From Hygrocybe punicea (taxonomy: Eukaryota > Basidiomycota > Agaricomycetes > Agaricales > Hygrophoraceae), in assembly GCA_963556145.1 (NCBI GenBank), contig OY744473.1:1364001-1428000 (forward strand): a stretch of 64,000 nucleotides of DNA, given 5' to 3'. Positions 35,113 through 44,801 of this stretch are shown one piece after another. The notes below the pieces were generated by a model, which saw only the letters and a list, made by a program, of their open reading frames with translations, did no database searches and was not told where the DNA came from. Made by a program: the position numbers and the translations under genes. Each line of letters opens with the position of its first letter. Position 1 is the stretch's first letter.

Positions 35113-36479
35113 TAGTGTTGCCTCAGCTAAGGCTAATGGTCAGCTAGTAGCTGTTAGCTTAGCTGAATTTAGCTTAGCTGGGGTCCAGCTAAGCTAAAGG
35201 CTAATGACCAGCTACCAGCTACAGCTACCTCAAAACCTTAGCTGTAGCTGGCAGCTAAGCTGCAGCTAATTACACCTTTCCACAGGTAAGTGTGCCCAAG
35301 TACTCAGGTATTTTGTTTTTGCCATTTACTTAGATGCATACATATTAATATGTAATAAGACAAAATTCAATTAATTTAATTAATTTAATTAATTAATCTA
35401 ATTACTGTCAAAGGGGGGAGAGATGGGAGCAGGAGGAGAGTGGGAGAAGGGGGAGGGAGGGGAGAGTGGAGGAGGAGAGTGGGAGAAGGGGGGAGGGGAG
35501 AGGGGGGAGGAGGAGAGGGAGGGGGGAGGAGAGGGAGGGGGGAGGCGGAGAGGGAGGGGGAAGGGGGAGGGGGAGAGTGGGAGTGGGAGTGGGAGAGGGG
35601 GAGAGGGGGAGAGGGGGTGGGGACAGTGGGAGGGGGGGGACAGGATGGTGGTGGCCATGGCCTTGACTATCCTCGTCCCGTCGTCCTCGTCCTCGCCATC
35701 GTCCTCGTCTTCGCCATCGTCCTCGTCCTCGCCATCGTCCTCGCCGTCCTCGTCCTCACCATTGTCCTCGCCATCCTCGTCCTCGTCGCCGTCATCCTTG
35801 TCGTCCTTGTTGTCCCCGTCCTCGTTCTCGTTGTCCTCGTCCCCATTGTCCTCGTTCTCGTTGTCCTCGTCCCCATTGTCCTCGTCCCCGTCCTTGTCAT
35901 CCTTGTCCCTGGCCTCATCGTCCTCATCTTCGTCGTCCTCGTCCTCGTCCTCGTCGTTGCCGTGGCGGTGGTGGTGGTGGTGGTGGTGGTGGTGGCCGTC
36001 CTCATCCACCGTCCTCGTCCTCGTCCTCGTCCTTGTGTCGTCCGCGGAGGGTCTCGCCGCCCGTCGTTATCGTCCTCCTCGTCGTCCTCCTCGTCGGTGT
36101 TGTTGGTGTTGTTGGTCAGTCATGACGCATTCAGAGACGCGTTACCGCGTTTGTTGAAGTGTGACCAAGTGACCAAAAAAGTCACATGGTCCGTGCGCCC
36201 TTTGAATCCCTATATAAGGGGCTCAAAATCCCCCGTCGATCCCTTCAAAAATATTACTAGTATTTACTTAGTAATAGTAAAGCAATAATAGTATATTATA
36301 AATTGTACTCTAGTACTAGTAGTAGTATACTCTATATATCCCGGCTATGGTTGGCTATAGCTGACCATAGCTGGCTATGCATGACTAGCAGCTCCGACTA
36401 AGGAAAATTAAGAAATTGGCTTAGCCTTAGCTGAAGCTAACTTGGCCGGCCCGCAGCTAGCTTGGCCGCGGCAACACTA
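35113..36479. mobile_element. hAT-like element carrying an Asp-rich gene copy
   Basis: 1367 bp with terminal inverted repeats TAGTGTTGCC / GGCAACACTA. The flanking 8-mers CTGTAATG (35105-35112) and CTGTGGTG (36480-36487) match at 6 of 8 positions, as expected for an aged hAT-type duplication. Subterminal regions (35120-35280 and 36330-36470) are packed with AGCTAAGCT/TTAGCTGAAGCTAA words, possible transposase-binding repeats. No transposase is encoded. The centre holds copy E of the Asp-rich family. The element lies in the minus-strand HECT-like coding region. Confidence 0.7.
35398..36009 (-). CDS. Asp-rich minisatellite gene family, copy E, inside the hAT-like element
   Basis: The minus-strand ORF (203 codons, opening with GTG in this frame) reads VDEDGHHHHHHHHHRHGND, then D/E/N/G-rich repeats (DEDNGDEDNENED) to about 35670, then a Pro/Ser-rich half from the purine-rich tract 35410-35640. 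The latter corresponds to the pyrimidine tract that follows the acidic array in copies A and D. Upstream of 36009 the acidic array continues in another frame to about 36100. The conserved 5' region and intron of the family are missing, so this is a 5'-truncated copy. Whether it is expressed is unknown. Confidence 0.4.
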   Translation of the reverse strand: MDEDGHHHHHHHHHRHGNDEDEDEDDEDEDDEARDKDDKDGDEDNGDEDNENEDNGDEDNENEDGDNKDDKDDGDEDEDGEDNGEDEDGEDDGEDEDDGEDEDDGEDEDDGTRIVKAMATTILSPPSHCPHPLSPSPPLPLPLPLSPSPFPLPLRLPPPSPPPSLSSSPLSPPPFSHSPPPLSPPSPFSHSPPAPISPPFDSN

Positions 36480-38565
36480 CTGTGGTGCCCTGGGTGACCC
36501 AAACCTACAAGATACTGCTTCAATTGAAGCTGGAATATATCGAAAAGGAGTATATTTATGTCAGATTCCTCAGCTGCAGTGGTAAATATGAGCCGGTCAA
36601 TGATATCATGCACATTTGTAACACGACGATTGTACATCCCTGCCAAGAGTAGACATCCATAGTTTAGATCGTTGTTAGAGAACATCTGCCAACGTTGAAG
36701 AATTAGAGGTGTATGATGTGATTAGAAGAGATTAGGTTTACGTCGAGCCATCTCGTGTGACCAAAGATGTGTACGTTAAAACCATCACAGAATGCTTGAA
36801 ACTCTGGAAGGTTCCAAGGATCTGAGTGTCCAATCAGGACTGATGCCACCAAAGCCCTTGATATCCCTTGGTGAAACTCCAAACTGGGAGCACTCCAGAA
36901 GGCACTGACCTAGAGATGATCCACACATTTAGTATGTATAAACTGACAGAAATGAATATGCGCAGACGTACATCAGTCATTTCTAAATATTGTATCAAAA
37001 ATCGATACACAGGATCATGGATTGCAATTTTTGGTAATGTATCAGCTGCCGAAAATTTGAACCATGGGGTTAAAATCTGTGCCGACTCTGGATCCAATGC
37101 TTCAATGTAGCTTAGCTCGAGATCCATGGACTTATTGCCATAGATCGCGGCAAGCATCCACCACGGTGTGATTGGTTCTGGGCCTAAACCTAAGATCACC
37201 ATGTGAAGAGCAGCCCAACCTCCGCAAACCCAGAAGTCTTGATTCCAGGCAGATACCGACATTATGATCAGGGGCCAGAGAAGAGGGACCAGGTAGTCTC
37301 CCCTCATCCCCCAAAAAGCTCTATCGCTTGTTAGAAGCTTGATTCCCTCACATAAAATGCCTCTCTGAGGCCCATGCCAAATTGCATGCTGTGATGGTGG
37401 GTCGGTCTCTCTGGCATAACTGTCCACATATAATGTCAGTAACATCTACATAACTGTCTGAGGAGAGAATGCCTACATGCTAATATTGAGGTATGGTTCC
37501 AGGAAAGCGTTCACCTCTGCAACAGTACACGTAACACCAGGTTGTGCAGTGAACGAAAATGAGTCTGGTCTATATTGGAATTGAAAAAGGTCCTGCATCA
37601 TTCTGGCAATAACTGCTGTGTTTGGCCCTGAGATTCTGACATTTCCTTCCTGAGGTTGCAACGCAACCTTCATCTTAATGGCCATTTTCCAGGTTTTTAT
37701 ATCAGAAGCTGTTGGGCAGTGAACTTTTGTAGGCTGTGGCCTCAGCGGTGCACTGATTTTGATCTCAGTAGCAGTGACTGGGGTCGCCACAATAGACAGT
37801 AGCGATCCGAGAGTTGTGGCATCTGGGATGTGATCTTGGTCCAGTTGGAATGTTGGTGGTGTGGTTACTGCCATGTTGCTGGATGCCTCCTTGCACTACA
37901 ATCTAGATTGGGAGATATGTGATGTGAGTTGCAATGTTTGATTGATTGATTGACTCACAATGGCAGGTGGTGGCGGTGTGTGCACAGGCAATGTATGACT
38001 GGACGAGGCCACAGGAGGGTCTTGAGATGGGTTCGCCATGAATCCCGCTGATGGTTCCAGATGCTGGCAATTCCTGGTTGGCTCATCCCCATTCTAAGGT
38101 GGGAGATAACCCATCGGTGCTACCCCCTAGGTCGTGTAGCTAATGCTCCAGCTCACTGAGATAGAAATTGACTGTGTGTGAACCTGCAACACACTATTGG
38201 TACTAATTTGTGGTATTTCAATATCTTGAGCAGCCCTCAGACATGTTGCAAGGCAGTGAGCTAGATTCTGAGTTTGCGGAGTGAGCCCTTGAAGAGCATG
38301 CCAAGGGAAGCATGCATGTCGGGATGTGGTTGTTCTGTCAAATGCAGCAAGTGGCCCAGAAAAGTTGCCAAAGCTTGGCGCTTATAGGGGAGATGTTTCA
38401 GTAAAAAATCGAGAATGAGGCAGCACTGTCCATCAACACACCAATGAATAACATCTCAATTGTGGAATCATCTGGGTTTTTAACCTTTTGACTGATTATA
38501 GATAGATGTGGGTGGTCAAACTCCCAGGCGACAAGATCAGATGCTTTGAATTGATGCGATGAGGC

Positions 38566-38724
38566 AGTGGAGAGGGTCGGAGGCTGCTGTGGGACTCTCC
38601 GAGGGAGTCTTGCTGGAAAGCACGGAAAGACTAGGATGGGAACTGTCTACTACATCAGATCAGCTACTGACTACGACGAACCGTGGGAATCCAGTCACGT
38701 GACAGTACAGGCACAACTACTACA
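38566..38724 (-). mobile_element. LTR remnant related to the 4409 solo LTR
   Basis: On the minus strand this reads TGTAGTAGTTGTGCC, CTGTCACGTGACTGG, TTCCCACGG, and ends near GCAGCCTCCGACCCTC, in the same order as 4406-4554. It lies between minus-strand coding-like segments (38890-38730 and 38560-38430). I could not find a matching target duplication, so the ends are approximate. Confidence 0.5.
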
Positions 38725-39216
38725 GCGGGCTGATTGCTTTGGGGATACACAATGTGCCAAGGAAGGTGATGAAACTCGTTGCCAGTCGGATAACCCAGCA
38801 AAAGCTGAATGTTCCTGGAGCTAAGGTGTTGGTGGAGGGCTTCATCGAGCTGCTGCCAGACAGGTCCGGCTCAGGGAGATTGATATGAAAATGTAAGTCG
38901 GCCCTCCCTAATGCCACGATGACCTTCAGAATTTCTGTGTTCTTCCAATGATATTGACCAGATGGATTTGCTGCAAGTTCGAATTCACTGACATCCTGTA
39001 ATGAAACAATTTAGTGGAGGTGGGTTTAAAGGCACGTAAAACTAATGGTGAAAGGTAGAAGTAAAATCTGGTACTCAGCCCCTACGCTTTGCAGGGCAGG
39101 CGTACTACTGTCAAATGCGTGGGTGCGAGGCTGAGGGGTGGTCGATCCACCTTGCCCTCTTCTTCCTCAGCCCTGTGGCATCCAAGAACTCTGGGCCATC
39201 TGCTGGTGTTGAGGTA

Positions 39217-39459
39217 TGTTGGGAATAGTGGCCGAATAGTCGCGGAAAGGATTAGTAATCCGTATCACGTGACCCCAGAACTCAAACACACCCGTCCGAT
39301 GAATAATGCTGAAGCGCAGCATGTATTCTACTCACCACAGGAAACTTCTAGTAGATTTAGCTAGTAGTATAAAAACCCTCTCAGAAAGAGGCAAATATAA
39401 TTCATTCCACACAAAATATCTTAGCGGTCAACAACCACTGCAAACTATATATTCCAATA
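39217..39459 (+). repeat. 5' LTR of the copia element
   Basis: Begins TGTTGGGAATAG and ends TATTCCAATA. It contains the E-box-like TATCACGTGAC and TATAAAAACC. It differs from the 3' LTR at CG (39245-39246 region; CA in the 3' copy), CG (GAAGCGCAGC; TG in the 3' copy) and one A/G. Confidence 0.95.
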
Positions 39460-39473
39460 GGTTATGAGCCCTG
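39460..39473 (+). promoter_or_regulatory. Primer-binding site for half initiator tRNA-Met
   Basis: GGTTATGAGCCCTG is complementary to the conserved CAGGGCUCAUAACC anticodon stem-loop of fungal initiator tRNA-Met and abuts the LTR without a gap. Priming from an internal cleavage of this tRNA is known for Drosophila copia. Confidence 0.85.
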
Positions 39474-39543
39474 AACGGCTTTAACAAAAAACACGATCAC
39501 GCACCTCCGAACATTGCATTATTACCTCGTATACTAGCCGACT

Positions 39544-40386
39544 ATGATGGACGAAGTCACGCACACATTGGGATCATACTGGATCGAGTTATTGAAGGGA
39601 AACAATTGGATGCCTTGGAAGAGACGGATGTTAGCTGTGCTTCGGGATCTTGGGTTAGAGACGTACATCAATGCGGAATGAAAGGCCCCTGTCCTGGTGG
39701 ATGCATCCCATCCAACATCAGAGGAATCTGAGGCAATGAAGAAATGGTGCGGCGGAGATGCCAAGACAAGGACGCGGATCGAGCTCGCAATTGGCAACGC
39801 AGAAATGATACATATCATTGGCGCACACACGGCGAGTGAGATGTGGAAGCAGCTAACCTTGGTAAAGAAATCCAGGGGGAAGCTCGGAATATTAGCAACG
39901 CGACGCGCATTGTACCGGTCGATTGCCGAAGAAGGATTTGACCTAATTGAGCACATATTGAAGCTCCGGAAACTACAGGAGGAACTCCACTTGATGGGAA
40001 GCCTCGTTTCCGACGAAGACTTTGTGATGATACTTGTATCCTCCTTACCGGAAAGTTGGGACTTGTATACATCAGCATATTTAGGCTTGAAGAAGGACGA
40101 AATGTCACTGACATCACACGAGCTAGTCACGATCCTATTGGAGGAAGACCGCAGGCGCCGTGAGATCCTAACAACATCGCTATGCACGGGAGGTTCACCG
40201 GAAAGCGCGATGGAAAGGGTAATGGAAAGCAGAAAGCGGCCGATTCCGAAACGGAATGCTTCAACTGCCACAAGAAGGGACATATGGCGAAGGACTGCTG
40301 GTCTAAAGGTGGCGGAAAGGAAGGGCAAGGGCCGAAAGGGAAAGGAAAGAGCGCTGGAAAGGGTGGAAACCAACGGAACCAATTGA
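39544..40386 (+). pseudogene. Copia gag region
   Basis: Starts MMDEVTHTLGSYWIELL at 39544, meets a TGA at 39679-39681, and continues in the same frame with MWKQLTLVKKSRGKLGIL, LRKLQEELHLMG and LVSSLPESWDLYTSAYLG, the UBN2/copia gag pattern. Near 40180 the family reading shifts to another frame that carries the zinc knuckle. Gag packages the element RNA into particles in the cytoplasm. Confidence 0.85.
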
Positions 40387-40799
40387 ATCAAGCTGCGGAC
40401 AATGTCAATAATATGTTACAGGACGTAGCATACGCAGTGAATACAGACAATATTTCAAATTATGATTGGTTACTGGATTCTGGAACAACAAGTCACATCA
40501 GCAATTTCCGAAACGCATTTATCACATACAAAACTCTGGACAAAGCTACCGTTCAAGGACTAGGAAAGGTAGCCGCTCGAGCTCTTGGTCGCGGAACCGT
40601 CGTCTTACACTTCACAGTGGATGGAAAGGACATACAGCACCAGCTACGAGACATACTACATGTACTGGAGTCACGGAACTGGCTACTATCGCTTAGCTGG
40701 TTCGATGAAAGTGGCAGATGGGTTAACTTCTGCAATGGAATATGCAGGCTCTATACGAAGGAGAATAAACTTGTCGGAACAGGCCAGAAAGATGGATGA
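40182..40799 (+). pseudogene. Copia zinc knuckle and aspartic protease
   Basis: The CCHC knuckle CFNCHKKGHMAKDC (40257-40298) is followed by a basic Gly/Lys linker and the protease signature WLLDSGTTSHIS (Asp-Ser-Gly at 40476-40484). The frame is interrupted by TGA at 40797-40799 and resumes in the same frame at 40800. Confidence 0.9.
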
Positions 40800-42539
40800 C
40801 TATACTGTTTGAATGCCCAAGCGCAATCCCGCACGCCGGAAAAGGCAAACGTAGCCAAACCAAAGAAAATGTCTTGGGACGAATGGCACCGCCTATACGG
40901 ACACATCGGAATGAGCGGACTCGAGACCCTGCAGAGAAAGGGGTTAGTCACAGGTCTAGAAATCGATGAAGGGAGTGTCCCTTCCCAAACCTGTGAGGCT
41001 TGCATTCAGGCGAAGCAAGCCGTCCAGCCATTTCCGAAAGAGGCTGATGGACGATCCAAAGTCGCCGGAGAGTGGACTTTGAGCAATGTCTGGGGCCCAG
41101 CATGCGTAGAGTCTATCAGAGGATCAAAATACTATATCTCATTCACGGACGACGCGACACGCACCATAACCACTTTATTCATGAAACAGAAAAGCCAGGC
41201 AACAGAACGCATCAAGGCTTACGTTAACACGATTGAAAAGAAGTTCGATCGAAACCCTAAATATTTGCGGTTCGATAACGGAAAGGAACTCGTCAACAAG
41301 GAAGTCGAGAGATGGGCAGCGGAGAAGGGAATTGTCATCGAGACAACAGCCCCTTACTCACCCTCACAACACGGAACGGTGGAAAGATTTAATCACACGT
41401 TAGTGGAGTTAGCCCGCGCGATGTTGATCGCTAAAAACCTGCCCGCATTCCTTTGGCCAGAAGCCGTTGCACATGCGGCATACATTCAAAACCGATCCCC
41501 CACCAAGGCTCTAGACGGAATGACTCCGCATGAAGCCTGGACTGGCAAGAAGCCAGACGTATCACATTTCCGGGAGTTCGGATGCAATGTTTGGGTCTTA
41601 TATCAAGGCGGAAAAAGATCAAAGCTGGCACTGCGATCAGCTAGGATGAAGTTCATAGGATTTGTGGAGTCACAGAAGGCTATCCGATACTACGATGCTG
41701 CAATGCGGACTGTTAAAATGTCATGGAATGTTGCATTTCACGAGGATGGGGCATTGCAGGAAGTCCAGATTGTATCCGACTTACCGGGTTTGCAATTTGA
41801 GAGGGAGCAGAGTGAATCCGATGACTCGCAAACTCCGAAACCACCGAAACCCACAATGGAATCACCAGAACCCACTGTAACGGCACTGGAAAGGGCCATT
41901 CGCAGACCAGAAACCGAAATAACATACCCACCAAGAGCAACACGAGGAGTCGACCGCAACTACCGACAGTTAAACAACCCACGTGCACAACCGACACAAC
42001 GCAAGGTACGCGAACCGCTTGGTGTACGGAGACCAACGGGATCATCCGCAGCAAAACAAAAGGGAAAAGTCAGCGCGGAAACAACCATAGCATATGTGTT
42101 CTTGAGCGCAATGCAGCAGGATAGCAGTCTCACTGACAAGGACCCATGGGATTTAAGGGAAGCCAGGGAAGCTGTAGATTGGGAGAACTGGAAGGTAGCG
42201 ATGAAAGAGGAATTTGATCAGCTACAGGAAATGAGTGTTTGGAAACTCGTAGACTTACCGGAGGGGCAGGAAGCCATCGGAAGCAAGTGGGTTTTCCACC
42301 GGAAACGCGATGAGATGGGTGCAATCGCTAGGCACAAGGCCCGGTTAGTAGCCCAGGGGTTCTCGCAGAAGCCCGGAGTGAATTTCAGCGAAACCAGAAC
42401 ATTCGCTCCTGTGATGCAGTTCGAGATGTTACAGACGTTGCTCGCATATTCTGCAGTCAAGGATTGGGATATCCAGCAGATGGATATCAAAGGTGCATAC
42501 CTTAACAGATGGGTGAAGGAGGAGCTGTACATGAAGTAG
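40800..42539 (+). pseudogene. Copia integrase and start of reverse transcriptase
   Basis: The integrase zinc-binding HHCC motif is visible (WHRLYGHIGMSGL, then CEACIQAKQ). Of the catalytic D-D-E, the first Asp position is Asn (LSNVWGP, codon AAT at 41085-41087), the second is present (RFDNGKEL, 41274-41276) and the Glu is present (TVERFNHT, 41382-41384). A Pro/Thr-rich linker leads to the RT start (WKVAMKEEFDQLQEM, VFHRKRDEMGAIARHKARLV, QMDIKGAYL). TAG at 42537-42539 interrupts it. Confidence 0.9.
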
Positions 42540-43762
42540 CTGGCAGAATTTGAGGACGGAACCGGACAGGTTTGCCGCCTCATATGCCCTATATATGGTC
42601 TCAGGCAAGCCGGAAATGTATGGAACATATTTCGATAACACGATGAAGGAATTTTGTTATATGAGATTGCGGACCGACTACTGCGCGTACTACTATCAGG
42701 AAGATGAAAACTTTTCCATCGTACTCGTATGGGTCGACGACCTCACAGCTTACGCAAACAACCAAGCGATGAATCAGTGGGTAATCAACCAGTTGAAAGA
42801 AATATACACAGTAACGGTCCTTGGAAAGCCAACATTACTGCTCGGAATCCATATCAAACGAGACCGCCAACAACAGAAAGTCACTCTATCACAAAGCCGC
42901 TATATCCGGAAGATCCTCGCGAAGGCCGGAATGAAGGATGCCAAGCCAGTATCAACCCCAATGGACCAGAATGTGGTTCTATGAATAAACGAAACCGAAA
43001 CCAATGAGAACAAGCGGAAACACACCTCGATCGAGTATGCAACACAAGTCGGAGAGCTCTTGTATGCTCGCAACAAGACCCGATATCATGTATGCAACTG
43101 TAACTGTTGCACAATTCACACAGAACCCGAGTCCGGAACACTGGACAGCACTCAAAAGAATATTCCACTATCTAAAGGGAACAATGGATTATGAACCAAC
43201 GTATGGCGGAAAGAACCAATGGACTACGACGGAAACCATTCATTATGTTGATGCCGATTGGGGATCCAACCCACACCGGAAATCCATTAGTGGATATGTG
43301 TTCACGATTGCAGGGGGAGCCATGGCTTGGAGCTCGAAGGAGCAAAGCACGATTGCATTGTCAACAGCCGAAGCAGAATATGTCGCCGCTACTCATGCCA
43401 CGAAGCAGTTAATCTGGCATAGAAACTTATTGAAGGAATTGGACCTACAGTCGGATGAAACATCGATTTTACGATCCAACAATCAGGCCGCGATTGCTAT
43501 ATCACACAACCCGGAATTCCATGTGCGGACGAAGCACATAGATATCAATCTACATTTCCTACGAGATCACGTCGCGTCTGGTATTCTCCAAGTCACGTAT
43601 ATTCCTTCCGAAGAAAATCTAGCAGACATATTTACAAAAGGGTTACCTCGCCCACTTCATGCAAAGTTCACAGCCGAACTTGGTCTATTGACCAGAGAGG
43701 AACGGGAAAGAGTGGAACATGTAACGAAATACATGGACAATGTTTACCGTGACCCGGAATGA
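42540..43762 (+). pseudogene. Copia reverse transcriptase end and RNase H
   Basis: RT continues with CRLICPIYGLRQAGNVW, then a frame change near 42630. The catalytic box reads LVWVDDL (about 42724-42744, the YxDD position being WVDD), and the thumb region ends VSTPMDQNVV with TGA at 42982. A further frame shift near 43070 opens RPDIMYATV. RNase H has YVDADWGSN, STAEAEYVAA, RSNNQAAI (the usual DNQ Asp is Asn, codon AAC at 43478-43480) and VRTKHIDI. It ends at 43762, 18 bp before the polypurine tract. Confidence 0.9.
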
Positions 43763-43789
43763 GTCAAAGAGTATTCGACCAAGGGGGAG

Positions 43790-44032
43790 TGTTGGGAATA
43801 GTGGCCGAATAGTCGCAGAAAGGATTAGTAATCCGTATCACGTGACCCCAGAACTCAAACACACCCGTCCGATGAATAATGCTGAAGTGCAGCATGTATT
43901 CTACTCACCACAGGAAACTTCTAGTAGATTTAGCTAGTAGTATAAAAACCCTCTCAGAGAGAGGCAAATATAATTCATTCCACACAAAATATCTTAGCGG
44001 TCAACAACCACTGCAAACTATATATTCCAATA
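43790..44032 (+). repeat. 3' LTR of the copia element
   Basis: 243 bp, three differences from the 5' LTR, directly preceded by the polypurine tract AAGGGGGAG (43781-43789) and followed by AGGTA (44033-44037). Confidence 0.95.
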
Positions 44033-44423
44033 AGGTAGGTTGTGATGTGCACTGGCCATTCTCTGAGCCTGTGCACTTCCCAGATTGGCGGCTGGTGGCA
44101 CAAAGGCATGAATAGGTGATTGAGAGAACAATGCTGTAGAGGCTGACGGTGTGGATAGAGTAAGTTGGTTTGCTGAGCGCTAGACTGGGGTGTAGGCCAT
44201 CCAACTGGTGCCACAGACACAAGTACTGAGGTAAGTCCATGCCGCGTCGGTCTGTTTCCAAGTGGTTAACAGCAAGCTGGCTGGTTGTTGCATAAGGAAC
44301 ACACCAAGAAAAACCTGTGACATTGATTGCAGTTGGAGTCGCCTCAGCGAATCTCATAATGGGGGTCGTCTGCTGCAATGGTATAAAGGTGTGCAAAGTA
44401 GCTGTGGCCACACAGGCAAGCAT

Positions 44424-44798
44424 TTCCAGCCATGAGTGATGGCAAAATCTAGTGAAATTGGAATCAGCCTAGTGTGTCAGCGAAGTTGAGTGAAACATAC
44501 TGTCGATATGGTGCTGGTGTCCATGTTCGCAAAGCAAAACATGGTACAGTCTTGACAACAGGAACATTCACCCCGTTCAGGCAGATTGGTGGACATGGAG
44601 AAATTGTGTGGGCTTAACACAAAGTTGGGCAAATGGATGAAATGAGATGGACTGATTAAGTGGACGATGCGGGGAAATTGTGACTAGAAAGGACTGTGAG
44701 GGGGGTTATAATTAAAAGGGGAAGGACTGTGAGTGGGAGAGGAAAGATCAGGGATGATGTGGACACAACTGGAATTGAAGGATGGTTTGATAAAATAA
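44424..44798. other. No recognisable gene
   Basis: Between the end of the minus-strand ORF fragment and copy 2 of the 3-kb element. Only a duplicated GGACTGTGAG word is visible near 44690 and 44727. Confidence 0.3.
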
Positions 44799-44801
44799 TT
44801 A

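Larger units (their letters stand above)
34718..37874 (-). pseudogene. HECT-like domain protein, interrupted by an hAT-like element
   Basis: Minus-strand pieces, N to C: 37874-37473 (MAVTTPPTFQLDQDHIPDAT...), 37445-36834 (WVCGGWAALHMVILGLGPEP, ITPWWMLAAIY, IEALDPESAQILTPWF), 36685-36488 (LLLAGMYNRRVTNVHDI, QLKQYLVGLGHPGHH). After the insertion at 35113-36479 it resumes with GDPLLRCRLFLLAIMDSDLLP (about 35065-35005) and ends near 34718 with TWLDNAMKEA and FDVWVHLQLIQTHGHYN. The order and the C-terminal FDxWxHxQLxxxxxYN pattern match HECT-like proteins that are multicopy in mushrooms. I see no clear catalytic Cys of a true HECT ubiquitin ligase. Several frames are needed, so introns or frameshifts lie between the pieces. 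It is probably a pseudogene, and the N-terminus may extend further. Confidence 0.45.
39217..44032 (+). mobile_element. Ty1/copia LTR retrotransposon, complete but defective
   Basis: LTRs of 243 bp at 39217-39459 and 43790-44032 differ at only three positions. The target duplication AGGTA lies at 39212-39216 and 44033-44037. The PBS directly after the 5' LTR (39460-39473) is GGTTATGAGCCCTG, the complement of the anticodon arm of initiator tRNA-Met, i.e. half-tRNA priming as in Drosophila copia. The polypurine tract AAGGGGGAG is at 43781-43789. Domain order gag, protease, integrase, RT, RNase H is that of copia. LTR ends are TGTTGG...CCAATA, so the last base pair departs from the usual CA. A TATA-like TATAAAAACC lies near 39369. 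Multiple stops, frameshifts and two D-to-N changes at catalytic sites make it inactive. Confidence 0.95.
39082..44220 (-). pseudogene. ORF of unknown function split by the copia element
   Basis: Minus strand: 44220-44038 encodes APVGWPTPQSSAQQTNLL and ends EWPVHITT. After the 39217-44032 element and one AGGTA, the frame continues at 39211 as YLNTSRWPRVLG and PPLSLAPTHLT to a TAG at 39082. Element plus duplication is 4821 bp, a multiple of three. Downstream on the same strand 39000-38730 also looks coding (GQYHWKNTEILKVIVALGRA, DLHFHINLPEPD), then the LTR remnant at 38566-38724, then FDHPHLSIISQKVKNPDDST near 38520-38460. These may be further exons of this gene or the N-terminal part of the HECT-like gene. 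I do not recognise the sequence. Confidence 0.4.
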
